Assembly (NCBI GenBank): GCA_001970855.1
Contig: LSSN01001072.1
Span: forward strand, 1-21,457
Direction: 5' to 3'
Length of the DNA stretch: 21,457 bases
Origin: Smittium culicis
Lineage: Eukaryota; Kickxellomycota; Harpellomycetes; Harpellales; Legeriomycetaceae
Position numbers and translations under genes: made by a program. Positions 10,171 through 19,429 of the stretch are shown piece by piece; positions within the stretch are counted from its first letter, which is position 1, and each line of letters begins with the position of its first letter. Under the pieces are notes generated by a model. It saw only the letters and a program-made list of their open reading frames with translations. It searched no databases and was not told the DNA's origin.

Positions 10171-10358
10171 ACCTTTTCCCGTGCGTTAGACTGTTTTTGA
10201 TCTACAAAATATATCCAACTGTGCTCATTATTAATACTTTAATTCCGAGATTATAAATGCTATTGGTTTACTGTAAAATAACAGCAAATAATTAATGTAA
10301 TTTTTAATCATAAACGAATCAATATTTTCATCTTTTCAAAGTGTTGGACAGCAAAAGG
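10171..10358 (+). mobile_element. TTAA-type MITE, copy E5 (188 bp)
   Basis: TTAA copies at 10167-10170 and 10359-10362 flank exactly 188 bp. The A end is on the left (ACCTTTTCCCGTGCGTTAGAC then TGTTTTTGA) and the B end on the right, reading CCTTTTGCTGTCCAACAC in reverse. The core contains AACAGCAAATAATTAA and ATCATAAACGAATCA, matching E1 and E2. It is the only copy in the desert that stands alone with both target-site copies intact. Confidence 0.75.
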
Positions 10359-11881
10359 TTAAGAATCTTCGATATTACCAACCCAATATTATACGATATC
10401 AAATTTAAAAACAAAATATAACATTATTTCTCTGCATTTTTTATAAATTGAAAATTAGTACCAACTTTATTTGTCTAGTTTTCTTTATTTTATAAGCTTA
10501 TAGCCCAAACAAGTAAAACGTAGCAAATATAGGATCCTAAAGCCATGCATTATTAACTGCTTATTTGTTTACTAAAATCTTTATGATTATCTATTTTTGA
10601 ATATATTTTTTAATGCACTAATCGCAAAGTATGCTTGATGGTACAAGATAATATAAATAAACGCTGAAACTATTTATCCCTTGCATATAAGCTCTAAATT
10701 TAAATTTATATGCTAAAAGTATCAAATAGTTTTTTTAAAAAGCCTCATATGTTAATGAGCGATATAGACGATCTAGATTTCATATAATAAATATTAAATA
10801 TATCATCTTACATTTATATCTAATCTATCTTGTTACTGCAAAAAAAATTCCTTTTCTAAATGCTTTGAAGTTTTTTATGCAAAAAAAAGTTATTTTTTAT
10901 AATTTTATCCTATCTGAACAAATAATCTGTTCTTGAGCCTTAAAATTTATTCTAAACTTACTATTTCAAGGTAAAACTTTTTCCTTTGGTTTTAAATTTA
11001 AATCTTTCAACTTTTTACTATAATAATTATAATTTTTTTATTTTTAGCTTAAACTTTATACAAAGAAATAGCGCTTTTTTTTTTAAAAAATATTGTTATA
11101 TTATTATACCGAATTTTAGACTGTAAAAATTTGAAGAAGCGTCATAAAATTCAATTACTTGCACTTATTTAAAGAAAAAAAGAGGAAAATAAGAAACATT
11201 ATTTATAAAGCTAGATGGAATAAAGAAAGAAAAATCTTGAACACATATTAAAATAGGTTTGAGATAATAGTATAAATATATATATGAACTAAATAAAACA
11301 CAGCTAAACTAGTTGCGGTATAAATATAAGCGAACATTCTGAACTGAGAGTATATAATTGCTTTTTACTGTCAAGATCGATTTTATAATAATTTTTACTA
11401 GAATTGTAACTCAAACAATACTGCTTTATTTCGAAATAAGCTCATCAAAGAAAAGAAATCGCTAAGTCTGAAGCAAATGGAATTGTAAGGCTAGTGTCAT
11501 AATAAATAATTGAACTGAAACTAAAGATCAAAAATCAAAGGTCATTTAAAACAACAGTGTCAGTAATAATAACTGTAATAAAATCAAACCCATATTTTAG
11601 ATTTTCAAACAGAGATCTTTCATAAATACTGGCATATTAAAATATTCAAATTCAAAAAAATTTACAAGTTATTCTCACTGGTGAGGAAGACAAGAAAAGA
11701 AATTTTTTATTTATACCTAGCAGGGATAATTTTTAAAAAAAGAAAAGAAAAGATTGATAAAAGATATATCGAGTTTAACTGTTTATTACTCTGATATCTT
11801 GTGATTTATACTGAGCGAATTCAGTAGTAATAACGATAATTCTGATACAATTAAGCTGATATAAACCCCTTAATAAACGTA

Positions 11882-13918
11882 ATGATGAACATAGCTGCAA
11901 ATGATATAAAAGTTGGATTAATAATCGACGAGCCAAAAGTTCTGCTGCGTGGGACTTGTGACGAAGCCAGTGGAGTTGTTCTTGGCGGTTTCGTTGTGAT
12001 ATCTAGCATTAACAAACACAAAGTTCAAAAGCTTTTTGGCGAAAGAGCAAAAATATGTATTCCAAAAAGCATACATGTCGAGCTAACTAATAAGCAGGTC
12101 CACATATGGGAAATGAATGGAGATACTACTGGCAATAAGCAGTACAAGAAAATAAAAAAGCATGTGGTCAAGAGAATAGTTTTGGATAATTTAAATAGTG
12201 AGCAATTAACAAATAGTTTGATTGACTCGGTTTTAGGAATTAGCGATACTAATGGAACTTCTAGTTTTACTAAATACCCTTTCTCAATACCAGTGGAAGG
12301 AAATATTACAGAAACGATTTCACATTCGAATTTTCAAAATGGTTACTATCTCAAAGCAACGGTGTTTACTGAAAATGTTGAAAATATTAATCGGAAAACT
12401 AGAGGAGCTTTCACAAAAGTTCCTACAGACTATCAAATTTCTCAAGAGCATAAAAACCCTTATTGTCGAGATAAAGGCGAACATAAAATGGATACGCCAG
12501 TATCTCGTGAAAGTAATAATAATGTAAAAAATGCTTGCAGTTTCATAGAAAGTGGGATGTGTGAAGACAATGGCGAATGCAGAAAACAAGATGTTTCCAT
12601 TGAATCTGGAAAAGCGCGGATGTCGAGACTTCTAATGAGAAAACAGTTTTCATCTATTAAGAAAAAAATCACAATAATGCGTGATATTTTGGTTGATGGG
12701 CACTTAGTATCATCTGGTGGTATTGAGATATCAAAAACATGGATCGATATCCTAGATATAAAAATAACTTCGCCAAGCAATGTATACCACAGTGGAAGTG
12801 AAATAGAGTCTATAGTTCAATTTAAGTCAAAAATACCTGGTATTGCAATATATTCAGTGGGAGTTTCGCTTTGGGAGTCGGCTAAATTTTATCAGCCTAA
12901 TTCATCTATAGTAGCCAGCGAAAATGTATCAAGCAGTAAGGGGAAAATGATTGAATCAAGGCAGTACAACAAAATAGCTAAAACGATAACAAAACCGTTC
13001 ACTCCAATACCAAAATACAATCAGCATGATAAACCACCGATATTTTTAAACTCAGGTGATTATGCCAACATTAGTCCAGGCATGATGTATAACCAAAGCG
13101 AAGAGGGAGGTAATATTAATGCTAGAAGAAGGGAGAAGAGAAATAGCCTATTTGCACCATCATCAATAGTGTACAGTTTAACTAGCCATATGAAGTATGG
13201 GTTTCTAACCTTTTTATCGTCATTAAACATGAGTGCTGAGGAAAAGGAAAAAAGAAAGAAGGGAGGAGCGAAGAAGAATCATAGTTTGGACAGGCATAGG
13301 CGGCTGGAAGAGTTAGCCCTGCAGGTTGATAAAAAGATTGCTCTTGAAGTTTCGCGCCAAAATAGGCCAGCGGTTGTATACCTACTTCCATACCAACAAA
13401 CGTCAGATATAGTAACTCTAAAACTTCCCGGTAGTTTGGATAACTACCAAAATTCGAATGAGAATTCACCAAACAGTGTTTCTGAAAGTAGCAGCAGCTA
13501 CAGTAGAAATAATTGCGAAAATTTCAGTGGAGGCACTAGCACAAATGCCAGCTTGTATACAAATCGGTTTGCACCAGGTGCAGAGCATATTTTTTCGAAC
13601 AGACAAAGCACACTGATTAATGATATGGGACCAGATTTTTATATGGGTAAGTCGGGGTTGGAGCATAGCGAGATAAACTGTGACGCTACTTCAGAAGTGG
13701 TGAAAATCTCGCACCGATTACGCTACTCAGTATCATTAACTGACGGTATGGGTCATCACAATTACATCTGGATTAGCTCGCCGGTATACATTGTACCGAA
13801 TAGAAATGACCAATTAATTGGGAAAAGCGATGATTTGCCGCTATATAGGCACTCGTATAAAGATTACATGATTCAAAAAAGATCACATGTTAACATGCTT
13901 GCACCATCTTATGAATAA
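11882..13918 (+). CDS. Arrestin-domain protein, ART-type trafficking adaptor
   Basis: This 678-residue protein resembles fungal arrestin-related adaptors. These recruit a Rsp5/NEDD4-type HECT ubiquitin ligase to plasma-membrane transporters and so trigger their endocytosis. The N-terminal arrestin strand pattern is clear: the block RGTCDEASGVVLGG at residues 23-36, then YPFSIPVEGNITETI at about 132-146 and YYLKATVF at 155-162. The C-terminal arrestin lobe spans about 262-333 (ISKTWIDILDIKITSPSNVY, then SIVQFKSKIPGIAIYSVGVSLWE in part). It resumes near 606-640 with VKISHRLRYSVSLTDGMG and SPVYIVP. Between these lie long, charged, Ser/Asn-rich insertions (about 165-260 and 340-600). LPLY at 652-655 fits the [L/P]PxY motif bound by WW domains. 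It is a single exon; ATGATG gives two adjacent possible starts. Which cargo it serves cannot be told. Confidence is high for the fold and moderate for the adaptor role. Confidence 0.85.
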   Translation: MMNIAANDIKVGLIIDEPKVLLRGTCDEASGVVLGGFVVISSINKHKVQKLFGERAKICIPKSIHVELTNKQVHIWEMNGDTTGNKQYKKIKKHVVKRIVLDNLNSEQLTNSLIDSVLGISDTNGTSSFTKYPFSIPVEGNITETISHSNFQNGYYLKATVFTENVENINRKTRGAFTKVPTDYQISQEHKNPYCRDKGEHKMDTPVSRESNNNVKNACSFIESGMCEDNGECRKQDVSIESGKARMSRLLMRKQFSSIKKKITIMRDILVDGHLVSSGGIEISKTWIDILDIKITSPSNVYHSGSEIESIVQFKSKIPGIAIYSVGVSLWESAKFYQPNSSIVASENVSSSKGKMIESRQYNKIAKTITKPFTPIPKYNQHDKPPIFLNSGDYANISPGMMYNQSEEGGNINARRREKRNSLFAPSSIVYSLTSHMKYGFLTFLSSLNMSAEEKEKRKKGGAKKNHSLDRHRRLEELALQVDKKIALEVSRQNRPAVVYLLPYQQTSDIVTLKLPGSLDNYQNSNENSPNSVSESSSSYSRNNCENFSGGTSTNASLYTNRFAPGAEHIFSNRQSTLINDMGPDFYMGKSGLEHSEINCDATSEVVKISHRLRYSVSLTDGMGHHNYIWISSPVYIVPNRNDQLIGKSDDLPLYRHSYKDYMIQKRSHVNMLAPSYE

Positions 13919-14015
13919 CCTAGTTTTGTTATTTTTTTTAACTGATATGCCTAATTTTTGTTAATTTATCTTCTTTATTTTACCTTTATATTGGTGCTAG
14001 GAACCGTATTAAGAG

Positions 14016-14021
14016 AATAAA
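14016..14021 (+). terminator. Possible poly(A) signal of the arrestin gene
   Basis: AATAAA lies about 100 bp after the TAA stop at 13916-13918. It is plausible by position only. The neighbouring DUF1764 gene ends at 14163, so the two genes converge with about 245 bp between stops. Confidence 0.3.
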
Positions 14022-14162
14022 ACATGATCGATTTAATTCAGTATTTAATAATTTTCACAATGATAAAACAAGAACTTCTAAAGTCATTTTATGTATAAAG
14101 TGTGTTAATTAATAGTTTAGTATAAGTCTAAATGAAAAATGTAAAATTAATTCGAAAATAAG

Positions 14163-14922
14163 CTAGAAGCAGCAATCGCAATCGAACGGACAAAGTGGTG
14201 TATCTAATAGGGGAGAGGGATAATAAGACTTAAGCTTGGGCAAGTTATGTAAACTAATGTTGATAAATTGATGATAAAAATAGTTGAAAAAAGATTCAAA
14301 GTTAAATATATTGAAGAAATGTGGTAAATCAATTTAGAAGAAATATTACACATGTGAAATTATTTAAAGTAAAAAAAAAGATTGTACCTCCATCGCCTTC
14401 ACCGATCTTTAAATCGTCATAATAAAAAATGCGCATATTGTCGTCAGTGAGACGAGGTTTTGAGCCGCGAATATCAGAAAATGGATCGTCTTTAAGGTTT
14501 TTTAAGTCGGGATTTTTGACTTTGAGCTGAGAGTCCATGTGTTGATTTAACGGATTACTTCCTTTACCAGTAGCATCAATAACTTGGACTTTGGATTTTT
14601 GAATTTTCGAATCGTTTGATGTTGAAGATGAAGTAGTTTGGGATTGTGGTTGAGATTTAATCTTGGTTTTTGCGATGTGTTCCGGCAAGTTTGATGAATT
14701 CGCGATTTTGTTGACTAGAGAAGTTGAGTTCTTTTTATTCTTTTTTTTACTTTTAGAGGGCTTTTGTACAAGTGAGGATATTCCATTCGAAGAGCTGACT
14801 TTTGCTAGGGATGAGTCTAATGTTTTTTTTGAACTGTCTTTGGTTTGATTTTCTGACTTTTGATTTGATAGTTTTTTCATTGAAAAAATCTCATCAATAT
14901 CAAAATCTACTTTCTTGACCAT
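14163..14922 (-). CDS. DUF1764 family protein, two exons, 191 aa
   Basis: This is a conserved eukaryotic protein of unknown function. Exon 1 runs 14922 to 14388 and exon 2 14203 to 14163 on the minus strand. They are separated by a 184 bp intron with GT (GGAG|GTACAA) and AG (TTATTAG|ATACACC) borders. Lengths of 535 and 41 nt join in frame to 191 codons plus a stop. Without splicing, the frame runs into intron sequence and ends as a 197-residue product with a non-conserved tail. Splicing restores the family hallmark C-terminus TPLCPFDCDCCF. Other hallmarks are FDIDEIFSMKK (7-17), a lysine-rich likely nuclear-localisation stretch (about 54-64), and DPFSDIRG followed by RLTDDNMRIFYYDDL (146-171). 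The middle is Ser/Lys-rich and probably disordered. It is transcribed divergently from the class IV enzyme gene, 352 bp away. The family call is confident; function is unknown. Confidence 0.88.
14204..14387 (-). other. Intron of the DUF1764 gene
   Basis: This 184 bp intron has donor GTACAA and acceptor TTATTAG read on the minus strand, interrupting codon 179 after its first base. A pyrimidine-rich tract (CCCTCTCCCC) lies just before the acceptor. It is supported by restoration of the conserved cysteine-rich C-terminus. Confidence 0.85.
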
Positions 14923-15274
14923 ATTGATCGCTTTATATTTTATAGTATTTTATTATAAATAAAATCTAGAATACGATTAGATGTTGAAGATATATTTTTA
15001 TATTTGGATCGTTTTATGTAGAATTAGAGATTTATCAAAGGCTTGAATTTTAATCTTACTGCACTGAAATATCTAATCAAAAATAAATCAAAAAAAAATA
15101 AGCAAGAAAACTTTTTTTATTTTTTTGATGCGGATTATGTAATTTTAGCACATCATTTTTTTTCTTTGCTTTTAAATTTTATGGTTTTATGAATTTTTTT
15201 AATATCTGATCAATTGCTATAATTGAAACAAATATAAACGCCTATACATATATATTTAATAAGTATATCTGAAA
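14923..15274. promoter_or_regulatory. Shared divergent promoter region
   Basis: This 352 bp AT-rich spacer separates the start codons of the DUF1764 gene (-) and the class IV PLP enzyme (+). It must hold both promoters. Long A and T runs are visible around 15089-15125 and 15156-15165, of the poly(dA:dT) type that keeps fungal promoters nucleosome-poor. A TATATATTTAAT string lies about 25 bp before the + gene start. No specific factor site can be named. Confidence 0.45.
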
Positions 15275-16368
15275 ATGAACGAATACTGCAGCGAATGCGT
15301 GTCTCTTAATGGCAAATTGGACTGCAAAAATTCAAATCCGCACTCGATCCCGCAAGATTTCTGCCTGCTCGAAACCACGATCAAGCCGAAAAACTCGACG
15401 CAGATTTTTTTGCTCGATGAGCACGCTGATCGGATGCTGGACGCTGCCGCATTTTTCCGCAACTACTGGTCACAGCCCAAGCAAGCTGCTGATACGCCAT
15501 TCGCGAGTATACCAAGCAAGGCTAGTTTGATGCAAAAAGTTCAAAGCCACGTTGAATCCGTTATGAGCAGTGTTGGTGCTGACACGCAGCTGCGCGTTCG
15601 TTTTCTTATGGACACGCGATCGGCTGTTTCTGTAACTGCAACTGTCGAACCAGATCAAACAAGTACTCCTTTTCATTTACCTCTAATTCTTTTCTTTCCT
15701 TTTATCTTTCGATTAGTACCAGTCTCTATAATTTCTTTTTATTCATCGTTTTAAGCGTGTATAAAATCAAGCGTTTATAGAAAAGTATTTTTAGTTTCAA
15801 TTTAAAATTTCTTGTATTATAAAAAAAAATAGCTGCTATTGATAAAAATATTATTTTATCGTCGTTTCCGATTGATACATCCAGCCCATTTGTCAAATAT
15901 AAAACAACGCATCGCGACATCTACAACCACGCAAAAGCTGTTTCTGTATCTGATTACGAGAAAAAAATATCGCTCCTCAGCAAACAAAACCCTTCACAAA
16001 CTGGCGCCACCCCCAGCTGCGAAATATTTGATGTGCTAATGTACAACCCTTTAATGGAAATTACTGAAACGTGTATAGCCAATATTTCTGCTATTTTTTC
16101 ATCCTCGCTGCAACTCGCGCATCCCCATGGCCATCATACACCCACCCTACTGTCAAATCCTCGAAATAACGCAGAATTTGGCGTGACTCCTAGTTTGGAA
16201 TGCGGGTTACTGGGCGGAACTATGCGTGCCTTCCTCCTTAGTAGCGGCAAACTCGACAATATTGATAAAATTTACGTTGACGATCTGTTAATGAGATCTA
16301 CTTCAGGTGATCTAAAACTGTACTGCTTTAATTCGGTCAGAGGCATATATCCCGTTAAGCTTTTGTAA
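15275..16368 (+). CDS. Class IV PLP enzyme, aminodeoxychorismate lyase-like, two exons
   Basis: This is a fold-type IV PLP enzyme of the branched-chain aminotransferase / 4-amino-4-deoxychorismate lyase group. The closest family resemblance is to PabC-type lyases, which release p-aminobenzoate and pyruvate for folate synthesis. Exon 1 is 15275-15662 and exon 2 15833-16368, joining in frame to 307 residues across a 170 bp intron. Visible hallmarks are FCLLETTIK (29-37) and LLDEHADRMLDAAAFF (46-61). Then come FPIDTSSPFVKYKTTHR (141-157), where K153 is the predicted PLP lysine, and EITETCIANI (205-214) with the conserved glutamate E208. CGLLGGTMRAFLL (253-265) and CFNSVRGIYPV (294-304) complete the set. 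The usual Pro in CGLLPGTMR is Gly here. A D-amino-acid or branched-chain aminotransferase is the main alternative. By eye its GC is clearly higher than the AT-rich genes to its left, roughly half, which could reflect expression bias or old transfer. No targeting peptide is evident. Confidence 0.85.
15663..15832 (+). other. Intron of the class IV PLP enzyme gene
   Basis: This 170 bp intron has donor ACAA|GTACTC and acceptor AAATAG|CTGCT and is phase 1. It is AT-rich, with in-frame stops if retained (the unspliced frame ends at 15754). The donor shares GTAC with the DUF1764 intron. Splicing here joins TVEPDQT to TAIDKNIIL without breaking either conserved block. Nearby AGs at 15779-15780 and 15792-15793 are alternative acceptors but fit less well. 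Confidence 0.75.
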
Positions 16369-16480
16369 TTATTCTAGCGGAACTGAAATTATTCTTTTTG
16401 CTTAATTTGTAATTTTAGAATTTTTTTTTTTATGGCTTGTTTTAAAAGTCAACTCGAAGTTTTATTTAATGAATGCTTTC

Positions 16481-16486
16481 AATAAA
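16481..16486 (+). terminator. Possible poly(A) signal of the class IV enzyme gene
   Basis: AATAAA lies about 113 bp after the TAA stop at 16366-16368, within the 259 bp spacer between this gene and the convergent phosphatase gene. The evidence is positional only. Confidence 0.3.
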
Positions 16487-16627
16487 AATTAAATAGCTTT
16501 ATTTAGGGTTATAAAAATAAGCAAATTAATAAATCGTAAAAGATAATTAAAAATATAAAATACGGTTAAGCTTTATAATAAAAAGCTAAACCTGTCGAAT
16601 ATAATTTAAATAAATATTGAATAGTTT

Positions 16628-18481
16628 TTATATATAATTGGACTGCATATTTAGCGGAACTATAGTAAGCGGGTAAGCGACAGTACCTTTATTGGCTTCG
16701 TTTTGGCAATGGATATGCACAAGAATACTTCCAGACACAGTGTCTTCAACAAAAGAACTAAAGTTCCTTCTTCCGAGCAGCTTTTTGTTGTTGTTTGGCG
16801 GGTTTTTCCCGTTTACGTCTTTCTCGAACATGGTGTACATTTCTTCATTGGTGTAAGAGTCTAGCATGTATTTCTTTGCAGAGTAGTGTGCCATTCGAAT
16901 AACAGCGTTGGGCGGAGGGACATTCATAACTGCAGATGAAATAATTTGTGGCATGAAACGGTAATCATTTTCAGGCAGCATTTTTCCAACATCAGTCGCA
17001 AACCTTCCAGCTCCTGCACAATGAACATCGCCAGCAACAAATGAAACACGAATACGCTGAATTCTAGAGACTTCCTGTAGCCTGATAACAAAATTTGCTC
17101 TTTCTTTTTTATGGATATCAGCAGTCCAGTGATCATTAAGATCGTCAAGTAATTCGGGCTCGCCAAACTGGTTAGAAATGGTTGCTAAAGCCCCGTCTTT
17201 TTGAAAAATGCTAAATTTAGTGACGCTATATTTAGACATTAGAGAGAGTGTATTTTCAACAACTGTTAAGCGAGGGTATATTATTGGCACGCCTGTAATA
17301 ACGTGTAAATGTTTAACTGACGCAGGTAATTGACGAAGTCTATTAAATATTTCATCATATGTTTTTTCAGAAATGACATATTCTAAATTTCTTTCGAAAC
17401 GGGTATCAGCGCCCAAAATTGAAATTTTAGGACCAAAATACTTTAGCCAAGAATAACCTTCATGTCCAAAGTATCCATGATTTCTTGAAAGCTCGTGGTT
17501 AGTTTGCAATTGGAATAGTAAAAAATTCTTAAAAGCTATTGTCTTAAGGCATTGGAAGACGTTAGAGTTGTGTAAATAGTCAGGGTAAGAGCCCCATCCA
17601 TCAAAAATATCGTGATCGTCGATGATAAACGAGACGGGAATAGTAGCGATAGCTTGAGTGAATTTTGAGGTATAGAAAAAGTTTACGACGTAATGGACGA
17701 AGAAAAACTCGTTTGCAAAGGCGGCCATGTCATCAGAAAATGGGAAACTTTTTTTTGCAGCTTTTTCTTTGGCACTATAGAAGGTGTCCCAAACAGGGTC
17801 TTTCCATAATAAATCACAATAAAGCTGGTCACCACCGCCTATTTGAACGTGGAAAGGGACTTTTTTGTGCTTTTCGAGAAGATCTTCCCAGACAACGTCG
17901 TTTCCGCCAAGCTCGGATTTGGCTTTGTCAGTTACATTTAAAGACCATCCGTTACAAGACCAAAAATTCCAGCGCCATTGAGTAGTTTGGCTCGGGATGT
18001 TGAAATTGTATTTAGTTTGGGATGAGTTGATACAGTAAATGATAGTTTTTTCGTGGTCGTAATGAAGAGGAATTCTGATGTCATACCTTATGAACACAGA
18101 TTCTTTGAAGCCTCCAATTTCTGTAGGCTGACCATATAAGGGGCAGTCAATGAATAGAGGATCTATAAAGGAAACTGTAGGAGTTGGGTAGTATCTTGGG
18201 ACAAGCAATAGAACGCTTCCAACCCATTCAGCTGTTGATAAATCAGTGTTGACAAATTGTAAAACAGGGCCTAAGATCCCGTCTTCACGTATGGGGATTA
18301 AGGGGTCGCCTCTTTGGTTGAAGTGCTTATAGTAAATACGAAGATTGGAAGGATTACTAAAGCTGGTTGAGTTTGATACGTATAATCCATCGGGGGTTTC
18401 CATGGAACCATATCCTGTACCAGGGACGACGCTACCTTGTCCATCGTCTTGACCATAATGCTTGATTACTGGGAAATCCAT
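16628..18481 (-). CDS. PhoD-like phosphatase domain protein, 617 aa
   Basis: This is a metallophosphoesterase of the fungal PhoD-like group (PhoD-type phosphatases hydrolyse phosphomonoesters or diesters with a multi-metal centre; the substrate of the fungal branch is not established). Metal-site motifs occur in the expected order. They are HVQIGGGDQLYCD (211-223), IIDDHDIFDGWGSYPD (286-301) with the DDHD signature, LGADTRFER (356-364), and VAGDVHCAGAGRF (482-494). Also conserved are GPVLQF near 71-76, DHWTADIHKKER (450-461), and the SSAVMNVPPPN segment (515-525). No signal peptide or membrane span is visible, so a cytosolic or membrane-peripheral enzyme is likely. The ATG at 18481 is the first in frame. 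The frame stays open without an ATG for some codons upstream, where TTGCCTGCCAG precedes it like a 3' splice site. An extra 5' exon therefore cannot be excluded. It converges with the class IV enzyme gene. Confidence 0.88.
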   Translation of the reverse strand: MDFPVIKHYGQDDGQGSVVPGTGYGSMETPDGLYVSNSTSFSNPSNLRIYYKHFNQRGDPLIPIREDGILGPVLQFVNTDLSTAEWVGSVLLLVPRYYPTPTVSFIDPLFIDCPLYGQPTEIGGFKESVFIRYDIRIPLHYDHEKTIIYCINSSQTKYNFNIPSQTTQWRWNFWSCNGWSLNVTDKAKSELGGNDVVWEDLLEKHKKVPFHVQIGGGDQLYCDLLWKDPVWDTFYSAKEKAAKKSFPFSDDMAAFANEFFFVHYVVNFFYTSKFTQAIATIPVSFIIDDHDIFDGWGSYPDYLHNSNVFQCLKTIAFKNFLLFQLQTNHELSRNHGYFGHEGYSWLKYFGPKISILGADTRFERNLEYVISEKTYDEIFNRLRQLPASVKHLHVITGVPIIYPRLTVVENTLSLMSKYSVTKFSIFQKDGALATISNQFGEPELLDDLNDHWTADIHKKERANFVIRLQEVSRIQRIRVSFVAGDVHCAGAGRFATDVGKMLPENDYRFMPQIISSAVMNVPPPNAVIRMAHYSAKKYMLDSYTNEEMYTMFEKDVNGKNPPNNNKKLLGRRNFSSFVEDTVSGSILVHIHCQNEANKGTVAYPLTIVPLNMQSNYI

Positions 18482-18900
18482 GCCACGACCTGGCAGGCAA
18501 GGGAAGCAAAAATTGAACCGAATTTTGAAAAAAAAAAAATTAGTGAGAGTATTAAATTATTGATAAAAACGAATGAAATAAGGTAGACTCTTTAAAAGTG
18601 AATAAAAAGTTGTGGAATAGTTACTTTGAAAATTAAACGATAAAAATAAGTACTAATTTATGAGAGGAAAGTGTGTGAATTTAGTATCTTTATAAATGAA
18701 GGTTGCATTTTGAATAGAGTATGAGGAAGTGATGAGAAATACCTTAGCTTTTCGGATACAACAGCAGATATAATTTATGTGGGAAAGTATGTGAACAGAT
18801 TAGAAAAATAAAGTGAAGTAGGAGCGTAATTTGTAGTAGTGGCTAAGAAGTGTGAAAGAAAGAGATAATTATTTTCTTACAATTCATAGACTGCTTAAAA

Positions 18901-18941
18901 GTCAGTTGATTTTACTAGTGAAAAAATTGCGTCAGTTGATT
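18901..18941. repeat. Direct repeat GTCAGTTGATT, two copies
   Basis: GTCAGTTGATT occurs at 18901-18911 and again at 18931-18941, 30 bp apart centre to centre. It lies about 420-460 bp upstream of the phosphatase start codon, so it could be a paired regulator site. No factor can be named. Confidence 0.35.
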
Positions 18942-19000
18942 GCCACACTTCGCAAATCCGCTATAAACGTGCCTTTTAAAGACTGCCATAACGATTAGGT

Positions 19001-19029
19001 TTTATTTAATTATTTATTTAATTATTTAT
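19001..19029. repeat. Short AT tandem repeat
   Basis: TTTATTTAATTA is repeated about 2.4 times in a row. It is a simple-sequence tract without evident function. Confidence 0.6.
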
Positions 19030-19429
19030 CGTTCACTATACTTGTAAGGCATATTATTGGCTCAGCCCAGCATGCCATAACCTTCTGTGTGTCAAACTAC
19101 ATCACAAAAATCCAACAACAGCGTCAAAACCTATCTAATCTTGCCTAAAACAGAAATTCTTGGCTAGATTCGAAAACACCCAAATCAGCGATTGCAACCA
19201 CTCACTCTTATTGGCCCAAAATTCCGCAACTCCACACCAAAATTTCTGCAGCTATTTTTAGTTACTTTGAACCCTTGGCTATTCGTAAAATCGAATATCC
19301 TAATAAAGTTGGAACTATGGCGTTATTTTATTTTATTTTTTTTATTCACGGAATTTTATTGGTACGATAACAATAATAGAAAATACGCGGTAAATAAACT
19401 AAAAAAATAGAAATTCGGTGCAAGGCATA

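Larger units (their letters stand above)
6205..11881. other. 5.7 kb AT-rich desert between two genes
   Basis: Apart from one intact MITE (10171-10358), two R2 repeat copies and a possible inverted-repeat element (7179-7371), I see nothing supportable here. The longest open frames (6470-6694, 8506-8751 on +; 9232-9414 on -) encode Ile/Tyr/Phe/Lys-rich strings that look like chance translation of AT-rich DNA. No paired exons with convincing GT-AG borders and no RNA gene signature were found. Its length contrasts with the spacers of about 260 to 350 bp between genes at 14163-18481. Confidence 0.6.
18482..19429. other. Upstream region of the phosphatase gene, no gene seen
   Basis: This stretch has no supportable coding region. 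It holds a T-run (A-run on +) at about 18527-18539 just upstream of the phosphatase start, a direct repeat (18901-18941) and an AT tandem (19001-19029). From about 18930 the GC content rises. A short open frame at 19192-19410 (+) has no recognisable features. Confidence 0.5.

Noticed and set aside
12252..12780. Several overlapping open frames on both strands inside the arrestin gene
   Set aside because: Shadows of the 678-residue frame; none has family motifs.
17665..17985. Open frame on + inside the phosphatase gene
   Set aside because: Antisense shadow of the PhoD-like coding sequence, whose metal-site motifs are on the other strand.
19150..19190. GATTCGAAAAC resembling a tRNA T-arm
   Set aside because: No matching A-box, acceptor stem or anticodon stem could be folded around it.
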